Notes: generated by a model not told the origin, from the sequence alone. DNA of 64,000 nucleotides from Pararhizobium gei (GCF_029223885.1 NZ_CP119409.1:4020501-4084500), one strand, 5' to 3'; shown: positions 9,802 to 20,186, counted from the stretch's first letter. A program made the numbers and translations.

Positions 9802-10761
9802 CTACTTACACGCCGCGGCGTCCTCCGGCTGCGTTACACAGGCTGGCGAGGGAACAACGACAGCCTCTATATCCGCGCTTGTTGGTAAAGGAAGGGTTTC
9901 TTCCCGTACAGCTTCCCTCGCAGGCTGCACTTTTTCCAGAGTCCTTAGCGGCCGGACCGTCGTTTTAACCGGTCGAGGCCGTGTTTCACGGATAACTGGG
10001 ACCGCCGCATCGCGCAGATCCTCCGTTTTCGGATAGATTGGATTGCCCGTGCGCCCAAGGCCTGGATCGGCTTTCGACGGCTCACCATAGGGGTTCCAGC
10101 CGGCCGCGTTGAATGCGCCACGGATGGTGTAGCCGTACATGACGCTCAGCAGCTTTTCCTCGCTGGCGCCCTCCTCGCAAAGGCGCAGGCGCACCTGGAT
10201 CGTTCCCCTGTTCTGGAAAACCGTCCGCTCGCCATCGAGCGACCGGACCTGCTGCCAGGCATAGATACAAGCATCGTTTCCCCGCCCGCGGCCATAGGCA
10301 TAGCCGAAGGGACCATAATTGTTCTGCAGGAAGAGTGGAGACCGCGCCAAGGCAACGCCCGGTATGGCGGCGCGCATCTCCTTTGAAATCTCGCTTGCGC
10401 GGATGGAAGAGTAGCCGAGAGACTTTTGCCCGTCCATCTGAAGGCCGACCGGCCCGAAAAGCTGGACGCGCAGGAAATTCTGCCCGGGTGTCGAGGCAGA
10501 GGTGAACAGGAAGATATCCTGCTGTGTGCTGTTGCTGAAACGCCGTTCGACGATGCTGACGACCGAGGGGCCGCCGGCCGCCGGCAGGGCGAAGGCCGTT
10601 TCGTCCGGGACCGATATGGCCGCGTCGGACAGGCGGACGCCGTCGCGTGCACCACAGCCGGCAAGTGTCACCAGGGTCAGAACGCCCGCAAGCACTTGCC
10701 GAAGAGATGGAGAGGCAAATACAGGCAAAAAATCCCCTTTTTCCCGGCGCGCATCGCCCAT
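9802..10761 (-). CDS. bcsN: cellulose biosynthesis lipoprotein BcsN
   Basis: The protein has about 319 residues and a lipoprotein signal ending in LVTLAGC, so the mature protein should be a lipid-anchored periplasmic protein. It resembles BcsN, an accessory found almost only in rhizobial cellulose operons and of unsettled role. It is the first gene of the operon, 99 bp before bcsA. The ATG at 10761 lacks a clear ribosome site. A TTG at 10728 sits just behind AAGGGGA and would give a compact 25-residue signal peptide, so the true start may be 33 bases further in. The C-terminal 70 residues are Pro/Arg-rich. Confidence 0.8.
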   Translation of the reverse strand: MGDARREKGDFLPVFASPSLRQVLAGVLTLVTLAGCGARDGVRLSDAAISVPDETAFALPAAGGPSVVSIVERRFSNSTQQDIFLFTSASTPGQNFLRVQLFGPVGLQMDGQKSLGYSSIRASEISKEMRAAIPGVALARSPLFLQNNYGPFGYAYGRGRGNDACIYAWQQVRSLDGERTVFQNRGTIQVRLRLCEEGASEEKLLSVMYGYTIRGAFNAAGWNPYGEPSKADPGLGRTGNPIYPKTEDLRDAAVPVIRETRPRPVKTTVRPLRTLEKVQPAREAVREETLPLPTSADIEAVVVPSPACVTQPEDAAACK

Positions 10762-10803
10762 CGATGCGAATCGACCGAATCAGGCCGTTACCACTGTTAG
10801 AAC

Positions 10804-10829
10804 ATGAGGGGGGATTCGGGAATCCTCAT
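10804..10829. terminator. inverted repeat after pbpC
   Basis: GGATTC at 812-817 pairs with GAATCC at 820-825 within a longer imperfect ATGAGG/CCTCAT pairing. It sits between the stop of pbpC and the start of bcsN. No T-tract follows on the minus strand, so a role in termination is only a guess. Confidence 0.25.
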
Positions 10830-10888
10830 TAGGTGCAGTCGCTGCGTTGCCCGTGTTGACGGATCGCCACTGGTGCATCCTGGTCACG

Positions 10889-12973
10889 TCAGTTCAGAAA
10901 GACGCGGACGCTTGTTGCCCTGCCTGCAGCGTCGATGACCGTAAGGGTGGAATAGCCTGCGCCATCCGGAACCCACTGGTTGACACGGCGGCGTGACGTC
11001 TCCGCCAGCGGCTTTCCATTGGCAAGCCAGCGGAAGGGCGCCCGGCCGCCCTGCAGCTTTAGAACCAGCGGCATCGGTTGACCTGCCGCATCCACGCCCA
11101 GTTCCACCCGCGCACCCTCCGGAGGATAGACGATCTGCGGCGCTGCCTCCCTGAAAGCCGAAGAGGCAAGGCCGCCCGCGGACCAGGAAAATCGCCTCTG
11201 GCTGATGGGCAATTGCGCCTGGGTAAGGCGCACCGCACCGATAGGCGGGCGCGGAAGCGGCGTGACCGCGAGGCCGGATTTCACAAACCCCTCGAACAGG
11301 ATGGGGGCGGCGCTGCCATAACCCGTAATGCCGGGAACGGCGCCGTTGTCCGGCCGGCCGACCCAGACGCCGAGAACATGGCGGCCGTCGAAGCCGACCG
11401 ACCAGGCATCCCGGTAGCCGTAGCTGGTGCCTGTCTTATACGCGATGCCGCGCTGCACGGCACCTGCCGGCGGCAGAACGCCGGACAGGATATCCGAAAC
11501 CTGCCATGTGGCGGCAGGATCGAGCACCGGCTCGCCGTCGATCTGGCCGGGCTGATCCTGGATTCCGTCGCCAAGGCGCATCGGCTTTCCGCGATTGGCC
11601 AGAGCCACGTAAAGCTGAACGAGGTCTTTCAGGGTGATGCCGAGGCCGCCGAGACCGATCGCAAGCCCGGGAGCCTCATTCTGCTGCAACACCGGCCGCA
11701 CATCCGCCCGTCGGAAGCGCATCATCATCCGGCTTGGACCGACGGCATCCAGCAGCCGGACGGCAGGAACATTCAAGGACAGTTGCAGCGCCTGACGAAT
11801 GCTGACATCGCCCTGATAGGTCATGTCGAAATTGCGCGGACGATAGCCGAAGAAATCGGCCGGCCGGTCCTCGATAATGGTTTCCTGAGCCACAAGACCT
11901 TCCTCGAAGGCGAGGCCGTAGATGAAAGGCTTGAGCGTCGATCCCGGCGAACGCGAGGTGCGCGTCATGTCGATCCAGCCCGAACGGCTTGCATCGAAAT
12001 AGTCGGCCGATCCGACTTCGCCGATAATTTCGCCGGTGCGCGCATCCGCCATGACCATGGCGATCGAGACGCGGGGTCCGAGCTTTGCTGCCGCATCCTT
12101 TGCCACCGCCTCCAGCGCCTTTTGAACCGGGCGCCGCAGGGTCGTCTGGTGACGGATCGCTTTTGGCTCTTTGCGTAACGCTGCTTCCGCGACATGGGCG
12201 GCGAAGGCCGGAAGCTGCAAGCGCCGGCCGGGAACAGCAACGAGGCCTGCCCGCTCCGCCTCACCCTCCCCGATCACCGCCGAGACGGCCATGCGTTCGA
12301 GAACGCGCTTGCGCGCCGCTTCGGCCGTTTTGAGATGCCGGTCCGGTCGCCGCTTCTCCGGCAATTGCGGCAGTGCCACCAGGAGCGCGGCTTCGGACAC
12401 GCTCAACCGGCGCGGCTCCTTGCCAAAATAGGCAAGGCTTGCCGCACGAACGCCTTCCAGATTGCCACCATAGGGCGCATGGGTGAGATAGAGATCGAGG
12501 ATTTCAGCTTTGCTGAGACGCCGTTCGATCTGGATCGCGCGCGCGAGCTGGCGAAGCTTGGCGACGAATGACCGGCTTTCGCGCGGTTCGAGCAGGCGCG
12601 CCACCTGCATGGACAAGGTCGATGCGCCGGACACGATCCGACCATGCGTCGCAAACTGCCAGCCGGCCCGCAACAATGCCAGAGGATCGATGCCCTTGTG
12701 CTGCCAGAAGCGTTGATCTTCATAGGCAACCAGCATCCGGACGAACTGCGGATCGACATCCCTGGCCGTTGTTTTCAGCCGCCAGCGTCCGTCCGCTGTC
12801 GCGAACGCCCGAAGCAACTGATCGTCCTTATCCAGGACTTCGGCCGAGACGATCTTTCCAGCCTCCAGCGGTGGCGGAAAGGCTTGGTCGGCCGCCACAA
12901 GCCCGATAGCGGCCGCCACACACAGGAAGGGCGCGGCGGCCAGAGCAACGAAACTCGGTCTCCACATCGCCAT
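10889..12973 (-). CDS. pbpC: penicillin-binding protein 1C
   Basis: This is a bifunctional peptidoglycan glycosyltransferase/transpeptidase-like protein of 694 residues, anchored by an N-terminal helix (residues 7-28). The GT51 domain shows AYEDQRFW (catalytic Glu85), STLSMQVAR and the KAEILDLYL block. The transpeptidase domain shows the nucleophile in STLK (Ser345), SLN and KTGT. A C-terminal BiPBP_C-type beta domain closes the protein, as in E. coli PbpC. The ATG overlaps the TAA of the upstream alpha-2-macroglobulin gene by one base (TAATG), so the two are coupled. That gene pair is conserved in many proteobacteria and is thought to defend the periplasm and repair the wall. Confidence 0.93.
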   Translation of the reverse strand: MAMWRPSFVALAAAPFLCVAAAIGLVAADQAFPPPLEAGKIVSAEVLDKDDQLLRAFATADGRWRLKTTARDVDPQFVRMLVAYEDQRFWQHKGIDPLALLRAGWQFATHGRIVSGASTLSMQVARLLEPRESRSFVAKLRQLARAIQIERRLSKAEILDLYLTHAPYGGNLEGVRAASLAYFGKEPRRLSVSEAALLVALPQLPEKRRPDRHLKTAEAARKRVLERMAVSAVIGEGEAERAGLVAVPGRRLQLPAFAAHVAEAALRKEPKAIRHQTTLRRPVQKALEAVAKDAAAKLGPRVSIAMVMADARTGEIIGEVGSADYFDASRSGWIDMTRTSRSPGSTLKPFIYGLAFEEGLVAQETIIEDRPADFFGYRPRNFDMTYQGDVSIRQALQLSLNVPAVRLLDAVGPSRMMMRFRRADVRPVLQQNEAPGLAIGLGGLGITLKDLVQLYVALANRGKPMRLGDGIQDQPGQIDGEPVLDPAATWQVSDILSGVLPPAGAVQRGIAYKTGTSYGYRDAWSVGFDGRHVLGVWVGRPDNGAVPGITGYGSAAPILFEGFVKSGLAVTPLPRPPIGAVRLTQAQLPISQRRFSWSAGGLASSAFREAAPQIVYPPEGARVELGVDAAGQPMPLVLKLQGGRAPFRWLANGKPLAETSRRRVNQWVPDGAGYSTLTVIDAAGRATSVRVFLN

Positions 12974-15900
12974 TACTCAACCGCCCGAACCTCCATGCGC
13001 CCGGTCGCGGTGCGCGCGGAAAACTGCGGCCGGTACATGTCTTCAATGTTGGCGGCAGGATGGTCATAGGTGCCCGGCGTGACCGCGCGCACGACATAGG
13101 CGAAGGTAATCGACCGGTTGTCGCCAGCGGAACGATCGAAAGCGGCGACGAAGCGGTCGCTGCGGAACTCCGTATGGGCGGCCTCGATATCGCCGATCCA
13201 TTCGAAGTTGGTGAGCTTGGCACTGTCCACGAGGCTCGGATTGTCGATCTCGAAACCGGCCGGCAGGAGGTCGGTGATCAGAACCCGCGACGGCCAGGAA
13301 TTGCTCTCCGTGGCATTGATGACGACGACATAGCGCTCGTTCTGCCGGGCTTCGGTGACATTCGCCTCCTGTCCGTCCAGCGTGTAGTAGGTTCTCTGGA
13401 TCGAGAAGCCATTACCGCCGGCTGGCAGCGGGAACGCGGGTGCCGCGACGGTGGTGACAACCGCGGTGACAGGATCGGCGGATGTGTTGGCGATGGTCAT
13501 CGGTTGGTCGAGAACCTCGTCGCCGGTGAGGCGTGCCGCGTAGCCGCCGCTGCGGGCCGTGCCGTTGATGGAAAGCCGTATCCCCTCGTCTCCCTGTCCG
13601 ACAGCCCGCGCCGCAAGCAGCGTCCACATCTGCTCCTGCGTGCTGGTATAGGAAGCCTGCTCCCAGTCCTTCGCGACGATCTTCGACATTTGCGGAATGA
13701 TGGCCGGCACCGGCCGGCTTTCGGCAGCCAGCGTCAGCACCGCCGCATTGTCGCGCAAGGGCGAGCCATAGTCGGAGCGGTCGAGACTGTTGAGCTTAGC
13801 GTCTGACGCCATCTGCAGCGCTTCGCCGAAGATCGTTCCCGACCGCGGCGCGTCGCCATACAGCGCAAGCGCCGCCGCCAGATGTCCCTTCGACAGCGGT
13901 GTCGGGAAGTCCGCAAGCTTCGTGTCGGCATAATAGCGCAGGTCGCTGATCGCGGCCTTGCGGTTACGGGCGAGCACATAGAGCGCATAGGCGATTTCGT
14001 TGCCTTGGGTCTTCACATCGACATCGTAGCTCAAGGCATTCTGCAGGTTGTCGAGCGCCTGGATCATGGCCTGGTCCGGTACCTGGTATTTCTGCTCGCG
14101 GGCCCGGGTCAGGAAATCGCTGACATAGGCATCCAGCCAGAGATCGCCGGAACCCGGGCTCCAAAGGCCGAAGCTGCCGGTCGAGGACTGATAGGAGAGA
14201 ACGCGGTAGATCGCTTCCTGCACCCGCTTTTGTACGTCGGGCTCGTCCGGCAGGCCGGACTGTTTGGCCAATTCGCTGAGATAGAGCAACGGCAAGGCAC
14301 GGCTGGTCGTCTGCTCGGCACAGCCATAGGGGTAGCGCTCGAGTGACGTCAGAAGGGCCGGTACATCGAACGCGGCGGACCGAGTGACGCTGACGCTGAC
14401 GGCGGAGCCCTGCAGCATGCTTTCGGCCAGCAATTCGCTGTCAATGCGCAGGCTGGCATTCGGCTCGATGACCACCGGGTGACGGGTGGTCACCGGAAGG
14501 GCCGCCGGGCGGACCGGCACGAAGACCGACTGCAGCAGCGATAGCCCATCCGCGCTTGTCAGTTCGATGAAAACAGCACCCGCACCCGGATGAATGCCGG
14601 AGATCGGCAACGTCACGTCGAACTTGCCGCCTGGCTTGACTGTAAAGGTCTGGGTCGCCTTTTCGGCGTCGATGACCAGGGAGGAGTCGCTCGATACCTT
14701 GAGGTTGAGTTCACCGGCGGGGCTGTCTGTATTGGCGATGTCGAGACGCAGTTCCGCCTTGTCTCCCGGCGCCAGGAATTGCGGCAGGCTCGCCGTGACC
14801 ACCACGGGATCGCGGATCACCACATCCGCGCTTGCGTGACCGACGCCGGTTTTCGACCAGGCGACCGCCATGACGCGGGCCGTGCCGTTGAACTGCGGAA
14901 TGTCGAAGCTGATGATCGCCTTGCCGCTCGCATCGAGTTCGACGGGCCCGGAGAAGAAAGCGACGAGCTTTTCCTTGGGAGGGTTTCCTTGCAGCGGCAT
15001 CTGTCCACCGTCGCCGCCGGTCCGCAGGCGGCCCGTGGCGCCGAGCGACCCGTCGATCAGCCGGCCGTAAATGTCGCGGATTTCAAGCCCGAGCTGCCGC
15101 TGGCCGAAATACCAGCCATCCGGATCGGGAACCGTGTACCGCGTCAGGTTAAGGATGCCGACATCGACGGCGGCCACCGTGACATAGGCTTCCTCCCCCA
15201 CCCCGGCGCCAGCGACTTCGACGGGGATATTCAGGGTCTGGCGCGGCAGTGTTTTTTCCGGAACGTCGAGCTTGACGGACAACTTGCGGTCTGCCGGATC
15301 GACAGCCAGCCATTTGACGCCGATGGAACGCATCGGCAGGCGGCTTTCCTGCGCGTCGCCGGGACGGTAGAGAGTTGCCGTGACATAGGCTCCGGCACCG
15401 AAATCACCGGTCACCGGAATATCGATTTCGCCACCGCCTGCGGCGATCGTCGCCGTCCTGGTGGCAACCAGTTTTTCCGAGCCGATCGTAATCAGCGCCT
15501 CGCCGGCGAAACGGGGCGAAATCCTGAGTTTCGCCGTGTCGCCAACTGCGTAATGTTCCTTGTCCAGCGCGATTTCGAGGCCATCTGGCGTTTCCGTGGA
15601 GCTTGCCGCGACATACCAGCCGGAATCGAACTCGACGCTCGATGTCGGTCCGTCGGGGTCGGCGGTTTCGACTTCCAGCCGGTATCTGCCCCAGCCTGCC
15701 GAAAGCGAAATCTCGCCCCCGTCCGTGGTTAAATCCAGCCTGCCGGTCGAAACCTGCTTTGTGGAAATAACCGGCTCATATTTCCAGGACGTGCCGTCCC
15801 GATACCATTGATAATCCTGCTCGACGCGCAGCAATTTCCAGATCAGGCCGGTCTTTGCCAGCTTGCTGCCGTTTTGATCGACGGCAATCACATGGAACCG

Positions 15901-18426
15901 TCCGACGGCATTTTCGCCAAGCTCGCCCGAAAACTGCGGCTTGATGCCGATCATTTCGCCGTCCTGCTTGACAGGCAGAACCAGCGACCGCTCGACGGCG
16001 CGACCGCCGGCTTCCTGGACGCGCACCGTGATCGTGGCATTGAGCAATTGCGTGGTGGACGGCATATCGGAGAGATTGACGTCGAATGTCGCCTTGCCAT
16101 CCACGTCCAGCGGTTCCAGCGCTTCGAGCGGCGTACGGCTCTCTTCCGTCGCCTCCTCATCCGACAGACCGAAAGCATAGCCCTTGAAGTTTGCATTGTC
16201 GCGTGATGGCTTCAGGCTGACTTCGCCTTCAAGTTCAAGTCCCGCGGCCGGAGCGCCATACAGGAAGCGGCCTTCGATGGTGACCGGCGCAGGCTGGCCG
16301 ACCTCAATTTCCTTGACGGCGCTCGCCAGATCGAATTCGATCCGGTCCGGCACGAAATCATCGACCTGAAACTGCTTTTCGCTGATCGCCGTGCCCTTGG
16401 GATCGGTGTAGATCTGTACTGTCCAGGTGCCGCGCATCGCATTGGGTTGCAGGTCGAAATCGAGCGTATAGCCGCCGGCCTGGCCACCATTGTTGACGAC
16501 GCGCCGGTCTTCGACCCCGTCCGGACGCATGAAGACGAAGGTCAGGGGTAGCGTGTCGATCGCGACGGATGCACTGTCGCGCGCAAGGGCCGACACATGC
16601 ACGGTCTCCCCGACACGGTAGATGCCGCGTTCCGTCCAAGTCAGAACATCGATCGCACCCGGCGCCGCACGGCCGGTGACGCCCCGATCGGACAGATCGA
16701 AGCCGGCACGTGTCAGATCGAGGAACACGTAGTCGTCGTTGCTGCCCTGTGCCGTAATGACGGCGGCGCTCATGGCCGCCGTGCCGCGCAGAAGCCCGGC
16801 ATCGAAGCTTGCCCGGCCATCCGCATCTGTTGTTGCGGTTCCGAGGATCTCGTTGTTCTTGGCAAGGAGATCCAGTTTTACGCCGTTCATCGGCCTGGCT
16901 GTCGCCAGCGAGCGCGCGAAAACGCTCAGGCCATCGGTGCCGGAATAGGTTGAGAGGCCGATATCGGAGACGACGAACCACTGGGTGGCCTGGGCGTCCC
17001 ATTCGTTGGATGCCGCAGTCGCCGAGACGGCGGTTAGCACGTAGACGCCCGGCTTGCGCTGCGGCAGCGCCTCATCGACCGGAAAGCTGGTTACCACTTC
17101 CTTGTTGATATCAGTGGCGATGTCGATGGTTCCCTGCCAGACCATCTCGCCGCTTTCGTCCTGGATGCGCTGGGCGCTGTATCCATCCAGCTGCGTCAGG
17201 AACTGCGAGGCCGTCAGCAGCGAAGCGATATTACGGTCGCCGACCCGGTAGAGCTTGAGATTGGCGCTTGTCGTATTGACCGAAACGATCGGGATGCCGC
17301 GGCGCGCGGTTCCAGGCAGAACAAAGCTGTCACCGGTGAACCGCACGAAGGCGGCACGGTCGGGAATATAGACGTCGAGATTGAGAGGGGCTTCCAGAGC
17401 TTCATCGGCAATGGACGAAGGAAGCCCTGGCCGAAGCGCGATTTTGTAGCGCTCCCCATGGCTGAGGCCCTCGACGCAGATTTCGCTGCCTTTCGCTTCA
17501 AGCGCCTTTGGGGTCGCGCCGTCCAGTGTAACAAATGGCGTGTAATCGACCCCGGCCTTGACGAGGGGCTCTGAAAATTGAACGCAGACGCGCGGTATCG
17601 CACTGTCCGAATCGATCTTATGTTCGGTGACGCGGAAACCCTGCCGGTTCCTCAGCATCATGTAGGATTCCCGGACGCTCTTGGCCTCGACAAGCGCGAG
17701 GCTTGATTTGTAGGCGCTCAGCGAAGCCCTGAAGTTTTCGGAATTTTCCAAAGCCTTTGCGAGCACCGCAAGCGCATCGGCCCGGCTCTGGGTTGACCGT
17801 GTCAATTGATATCCATTGATCGCGGCAAGAGACGCCTGAACGGCAAACGACGTATTGCCGTAAACCCGGTTGGCGGCCCTCGCCGCTTCGACCCACAAGG
17901 CGCCGTCATCCGGCGCGATTGCCAGCGCCCCCTGAAACGCCTTCAACGCCGGAGCGACATTGCCTGCGGCCAATTCCCGATAGGCGACTGCGACCAGACC
18001 GTTCAGCCCGAGACCTTCCTGATCCGGCTCCAGCGCCAGCCGGGCCTTGGCGGTGCGCGCATCGTCCAGTTGCTGCTGCGTCAGAAACGGCAGGACCGGC
18101 GGCGCGCCGATGTCGGGTTGCGACATATTTGTTTGGACGATTTTGCCGGCAATGGCGCCGTTGAAGCTGTTGATTTTATTATAGTCAGACTTCAGGAAGC
18201 ACCATTTGACCTTGGGATTGTAGGTAAATGCGCGGCAGGAGGCATCGCCGATGCAGACTTTTTCGCATTCGGCAAGCGTCACGTCCTGCTCTGTACGCAA
18301 ATCAAATCCGAAATAGTCGCTGTTTTCCGTCGTAACGACCCGCCGTCCCGTTTCCTCCGCATGAATGCTCGAAGAAAAAGCGATAGCCGCAACGATTAAC
18401 ACACAAATTCGGATGAACGCCTGCAT
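12973..18426 (-). CDS. alpha-2-macroglobulin family protein with N-terminal PAN/apple module
   Basis: The secreted protein has about 1817 residues. The start is the ATG at 18426 because GGGGGA lies seven bases upstream and a clean Sec signal peptide follows (MQAFIRICVLIVAAIA, cleavage after IHA). The upstream extension to 18489 is not part of the signal. Next comes a cysteine-rich PAN/apple-like module (CEKVC, ASCRAF, KWCF), a TPR-like stretch, and then macroglobulin (MG) domains. The thioester motif GCAEQ is intact (Cys1369, Gln1372), followed by the alpha-helical thioester domain. Such proteins trap foreign proteases covalently. There is no lipobox, unlike E. coli YfhM, so the mature protein should be soluble. 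A TTGACA at 18484-18489 (minus) may be its -35 box. Confidence 0.92.
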   Translation of the reverse strand: MQAFIRICVLIVAAIAFSSSIHAEETGRRVVTTENSDYFGFDLRTEQDVTLAECEKVCIGDASCRAFTYNPKVKWCFLKSDYNKINSFNGAIAGKIVQTNMSQPDIGAPPVLPFLTQQQLDDARTAKARLALEPDQEGLGLNGLVAVAYRELAAGNVAPALKAFQGALAIAPDDGALWVEAARAANRVYGNTSFAVQASLAAINGYQLTRSTQSRADALAVLAKALENSENFRASLSAYKSSLALVEAKSVRESYMMLRNRQGFRVTEHKIDSDSAIPRVCVQFSEPLVKAGVDYTPFVTLDGATPKALEAKGSEICVEGLSHGERYKIALRPGLPSSIADEALEAPLNLDVYIPDRAAFVRFTGDSFVLPGTARRGIPIVSVNTTSANLKLYRVGDRNIASLLTASQFLTQLDGYSAQRIQDESGEMVWQGTIDIATDINKEVVTSFPVDEALPQRKPGVYVLTAVSATAASNEWDAQATQWFVVSDIGLSTYSGTDGLSVFARSLATARPMNGVKLDLLAKNNEILGTATTDADGRASFDAGLLRGTAAMSAAVITAQGSNDDYVFLDLTRAGFDLSDRGVTGRAAPGAIDVLTWTERGIYRVGETVHVSALARDSASVAIDTLPLTFVFMRPDGVEDRRVVNNGGQAGGYTLDFDLQPNAMRGTWTVQIYTDPKGTAISEKQFQVDDFVPDRIEFDLASAVKEIEVGQPAPVTIEGRFLYGAPAAGLELEGEVSLKPSRDNANFKGYAFGLSDEEATEESRTPLEALEPLDVDGKATFDVNLSDMPSTTQLLNATITVRVQEAGGRAVERSLVLPVKQDGEMIGIKPQFSGELGENAVGRFHVIAVDQNGSKLAKTGLIWKLLRVEQDYQWYRDGTSWKYEPVISTKQVSTGRLDLTTDGGEISLSAGWGRYRLEVETADPDGPTSSVEFDSGWYVAASSTETPDGLEIALDKEHYAVGDTAKLRISPRFAGEALITIGSEKLVATRTATIAAGGGEIDIPVTGDFGAGAYVTATLYRPGDAQESRLPMRSIGVKWLAVDPADRKLSVKLDVPEKTLPRQTLNIPVEVAGAGVGEEAYVTVAAVDVGILNLTRYTVPDPDGWYFGQRQLGLEIRDIYGRLIDGSLGATGRLRTGGDGGQMPLQGNPPKEKLVAFFSGPVELDASGKAIISFDIPQFNGTARVMAVAWSKTGVGHASADVVIRDPVVVTASLPQFLAPGDKAELRLDIANTDSPAGELNLKVSSDSSLVIDAEKATQTFTVKPGGKFDVTLPISGIHPGAGAVFIELTSADGLSLLQSVFVPVRPAALPVTTRHPVVIEPNASLRIDSELLAESMLQGSAVSVSVTRSAAFDVPALLTSLERYPYGCAEQTTSRALPLLYLSELAKQSGLPDEPDVQKRVQEAIYRVLSYQSSTGSFGLWSPGSGDLWLDAYVSDFLTRAREQKYQVPDQAMIQALDNLQNALSYDVDVKTQGNEIAYALYVLARNRKAAISDLRYYADTKLADFPTPLSKGHLAAALALYGDAPRSGTIFGEALQMASDAKLNSLDRSDYGSPLRDNAAVLTLAAESRPVPAIIPQMSKIVAKDWEQASYTSTQEQMWTLLAARAVGQGDEGIRLSINGTARSGGYAARLTGDEVLDQPMTIANTSADPVTAVVTTVAAPAFPLPAGGNGFSIQRTYYTLDGQEANVTEARQNERYVVVINATESNSWPSRVLITDLLPAGFEIDNPSLVDSAKLTNFEWIGDIEAAHTEFRSDRFVAAFDRSAGDNRSITFAYVVRAVTPGTYDHPAANIEDMYRPQFSARTATGRMEVRAVE

Positions 18427-18674
18427 AGAATAATCCCCCAATGCTTCCTGACCCCGATTTACTCTTTTCCACTTGGCATTGGTTGTCAATCGATGCAGCC
18501 GGCAGCCAAACTGAGATCTTATTGGGTCTTACGGATGAAGGGAGGGTTTTATTCGGCACAGATCGCTATAAGAGCGCCCACGTTGCACTTGAATAAAACA
18601 GCACGGCCGATGCGGCGAATTCTTGAAAGAAAATGCCGTGTTTGATTCATGTTCGTCCGGGACGGAACGTGCAC

Positions 18675-20063
18675 TTAGCCGGCCTGCAGATGCGGCTGAG
18701 ATCTTGCGTTGATCAGTGCCGCCGCGGCATAGGCCTGGGCCACGATTTCCGGAACGAGGTCGATGTCCGGCAACGAGCCCAGACCAAGAGGTCCCACGGC
18801 GAAAAGACCGGCGGGCCGGCCGTGCGGCGTCAGCAACTCGCCGGCAGGATTGACCGCAAGACCAAGGCCCAGCTCGTCAGGGGTCGCCAGTCCGGCGCGG
18901 AGCGCCGCGGCAATGGCAGGGTTATCGAGATCCGGAGCAAGGCAGCGGCAGTCGATGACGTCGTCTGCGGCAAAAAACTCTTCGAGCGATCCGCCCGCCC
19001 AGCGCACCAGCAGACCGCCCGGCAAATGTTTCAACGTCGTGCCGCGTTTCAATTCGGTCAAACCGCCGGAAAGCTCCCGTTCCAGTCGGGCATGCAAATC
19101 TGCCGGCAGCCTGTTGCGATGACTGTCGTAGATCGCTCTCAAATGGCGGTTGAACTGACGCTTTTCGCTGGGGGGAAGCGATGCCCACAGGGTCCTGGCC
19201 CGCTTGCGCAGGCCGTTGATCGCCGCCTGCCAGCTCCAGCCGTTTTCCTCGGCCTCCGCGCAGGCTTTGCGCACGAAACGCACGATGTGCCGAAGCTGAG
19301 ACGGCATCGGCTCCGAAGGGAAAACCGCGTCGGCGGGCATGCGCGTATGCGGCTGCGGAAGAAAGCCGCGACGTGACAGGATGGTAATATGACCCTCATA
19401 CCCTCCGTCGCGCAACTGAAGGACCTGATCCACGGCGCGCAATCCATTGCCCATCACCACGATATGACGGCCAGTCTTCAAAACAGAGCTGTGATCCCCG
19501 GCAAAGTGCTGCGCTTGATCCTCGGTCGCCTTCAAGCCGTAGCCGGTGGCGAGGATTGCGGCATCATAGGCAGCCTCGGCACCATCGGGGCTTGTCAGCA
19601 CAAACTGTCCAAGATCGGTGCGGCGGATATTGTCAATGCCAGAATTGGACATCTGGACCGACACGTCGGTGCGCTGAGCAAGAGCCTCCGAAAAACGCTG
19701 ATAGACATATTCGCTGAATGTCGCCTTCGGCACGAAGATCTGGCCGAAGCCGGGTATCGCGGCGGAGACAGCTTCCCGGAAATCCGGATTGGCTTGCAGC
19801 CACCGGGTGAAGTCCTTGGGCTCACCCATGGAGACCGACAGATCCCGCGCGCGACTGTTCAATATTTCGGTCGAGCGCGCAGTTGCCAGGGCCTGCCCTC
19901 CGCTGACGATCGGCTGTGGATCGAATATGCGCAGATGAAAGGGCTGACCGACGGTCTTCAGCAAGGCGATTGCCGCCATCAGACCCGAGAACCCGCGTCC
20001 GACGATCGCGATCTGCGGAACGTCTTTCCCATAAGTATGCGGTGAAAAGCGGCGTACGGTCAT
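18675..20063 (-). CDS. FAD/NAD(P)-binding oxidoreductase, YdhS/COG4529-like
   Basis: The protein has 462 residues with an N-terminal Rossmann dinucleotide motif (IAIVGRGFSGLMAA, about residues 17-30) and a second conserved ILATGYG segment near residue 170. This fits the family of soluble FAD-NAD(P)-binding proteins in which YdhS is placed. It also has a C-terminal GPLGLGSLPDIDLVPEI block typical of that family. The substrate is unknown. It is transcribed alone from a promoter-like element about 100 bases upstream. The start ATG at 20063 follows GGGGAAGG nearby, which supports it. Confidence 0.75.
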   Translation of the reverse strand: MTVRRFSPHTYGKDVPQIAIVGRGFSGLMAAIALLKTVGQPFHLRIFDPQPIVSGGQALATARSTEILNSRARDLSVSMGEPKDFTRWLQANPDFREAVSAAIPGFGQIFVPKATFSEYVYQRFSEALAQRTDVSVQMSNSGIDNIRRTDLGQFVLTSPDGAEAAYDAAILATGYGLKATEDQAQHFAGDHSSVLKTGRHIVVMGNGLRAVDQVLQLRDGGYEGHITILSRRGFLPQPHTRMPADAVFPSEPMPSQLRHIVRFVRKACAEAEENGWSWQAAINGLRKRARTLWASLPPSEKRQFNRHLRAIYDSHRNRLPADLHARLERELSGGLTELKRGTTLKHLPGGLLVRWAGGSLEEFFAADDVIDCRCLAPDLDNPAIAAALRAGLATPDELGLGLAVNPAGELLTPHGRPAGLFAVGPLGLGSLPDIDLVPEIVAQAYAAAALINARSQPHLQAG

Positions 20064-20125
20064 GTCATCCTTCCCCCGCTTTACGCGGCCGGGCTAATGG
20101 AACCTTGGCACTGTCAATCACACGC

Positions 20126-20139
20126 CCGCATCAATGCGG
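20126..20139. repeat. short perfect inverted repeat in the leader of the FAD-protein gene
   Basis: CCGCAT and ATGCGG are separated by two bases. The repeat lies between the predicted promoter and the start codon, where it could be an operator. It is too short for a stable RNA hairpin claim. Confidence 0.35.
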
Positions 20140-20157
20140 TAGTCTACTAATTTTGTC

Positions 20158-20186
20158 ATATAATCACGACAACTGGTTTGTATCAA
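20158..20186 (-). promoter_or_regulatory. predicted sigma-70-like promoter for the FAD-protein gene
   Basis: On the minus strand TTGATA (20186-20181) and TTATAT (20163-20158) are separated by exactly 17 bases, about 95 bases before the start codon. The match to housekeeping boxes is good; it has not been tested. Confidence 0.45.
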
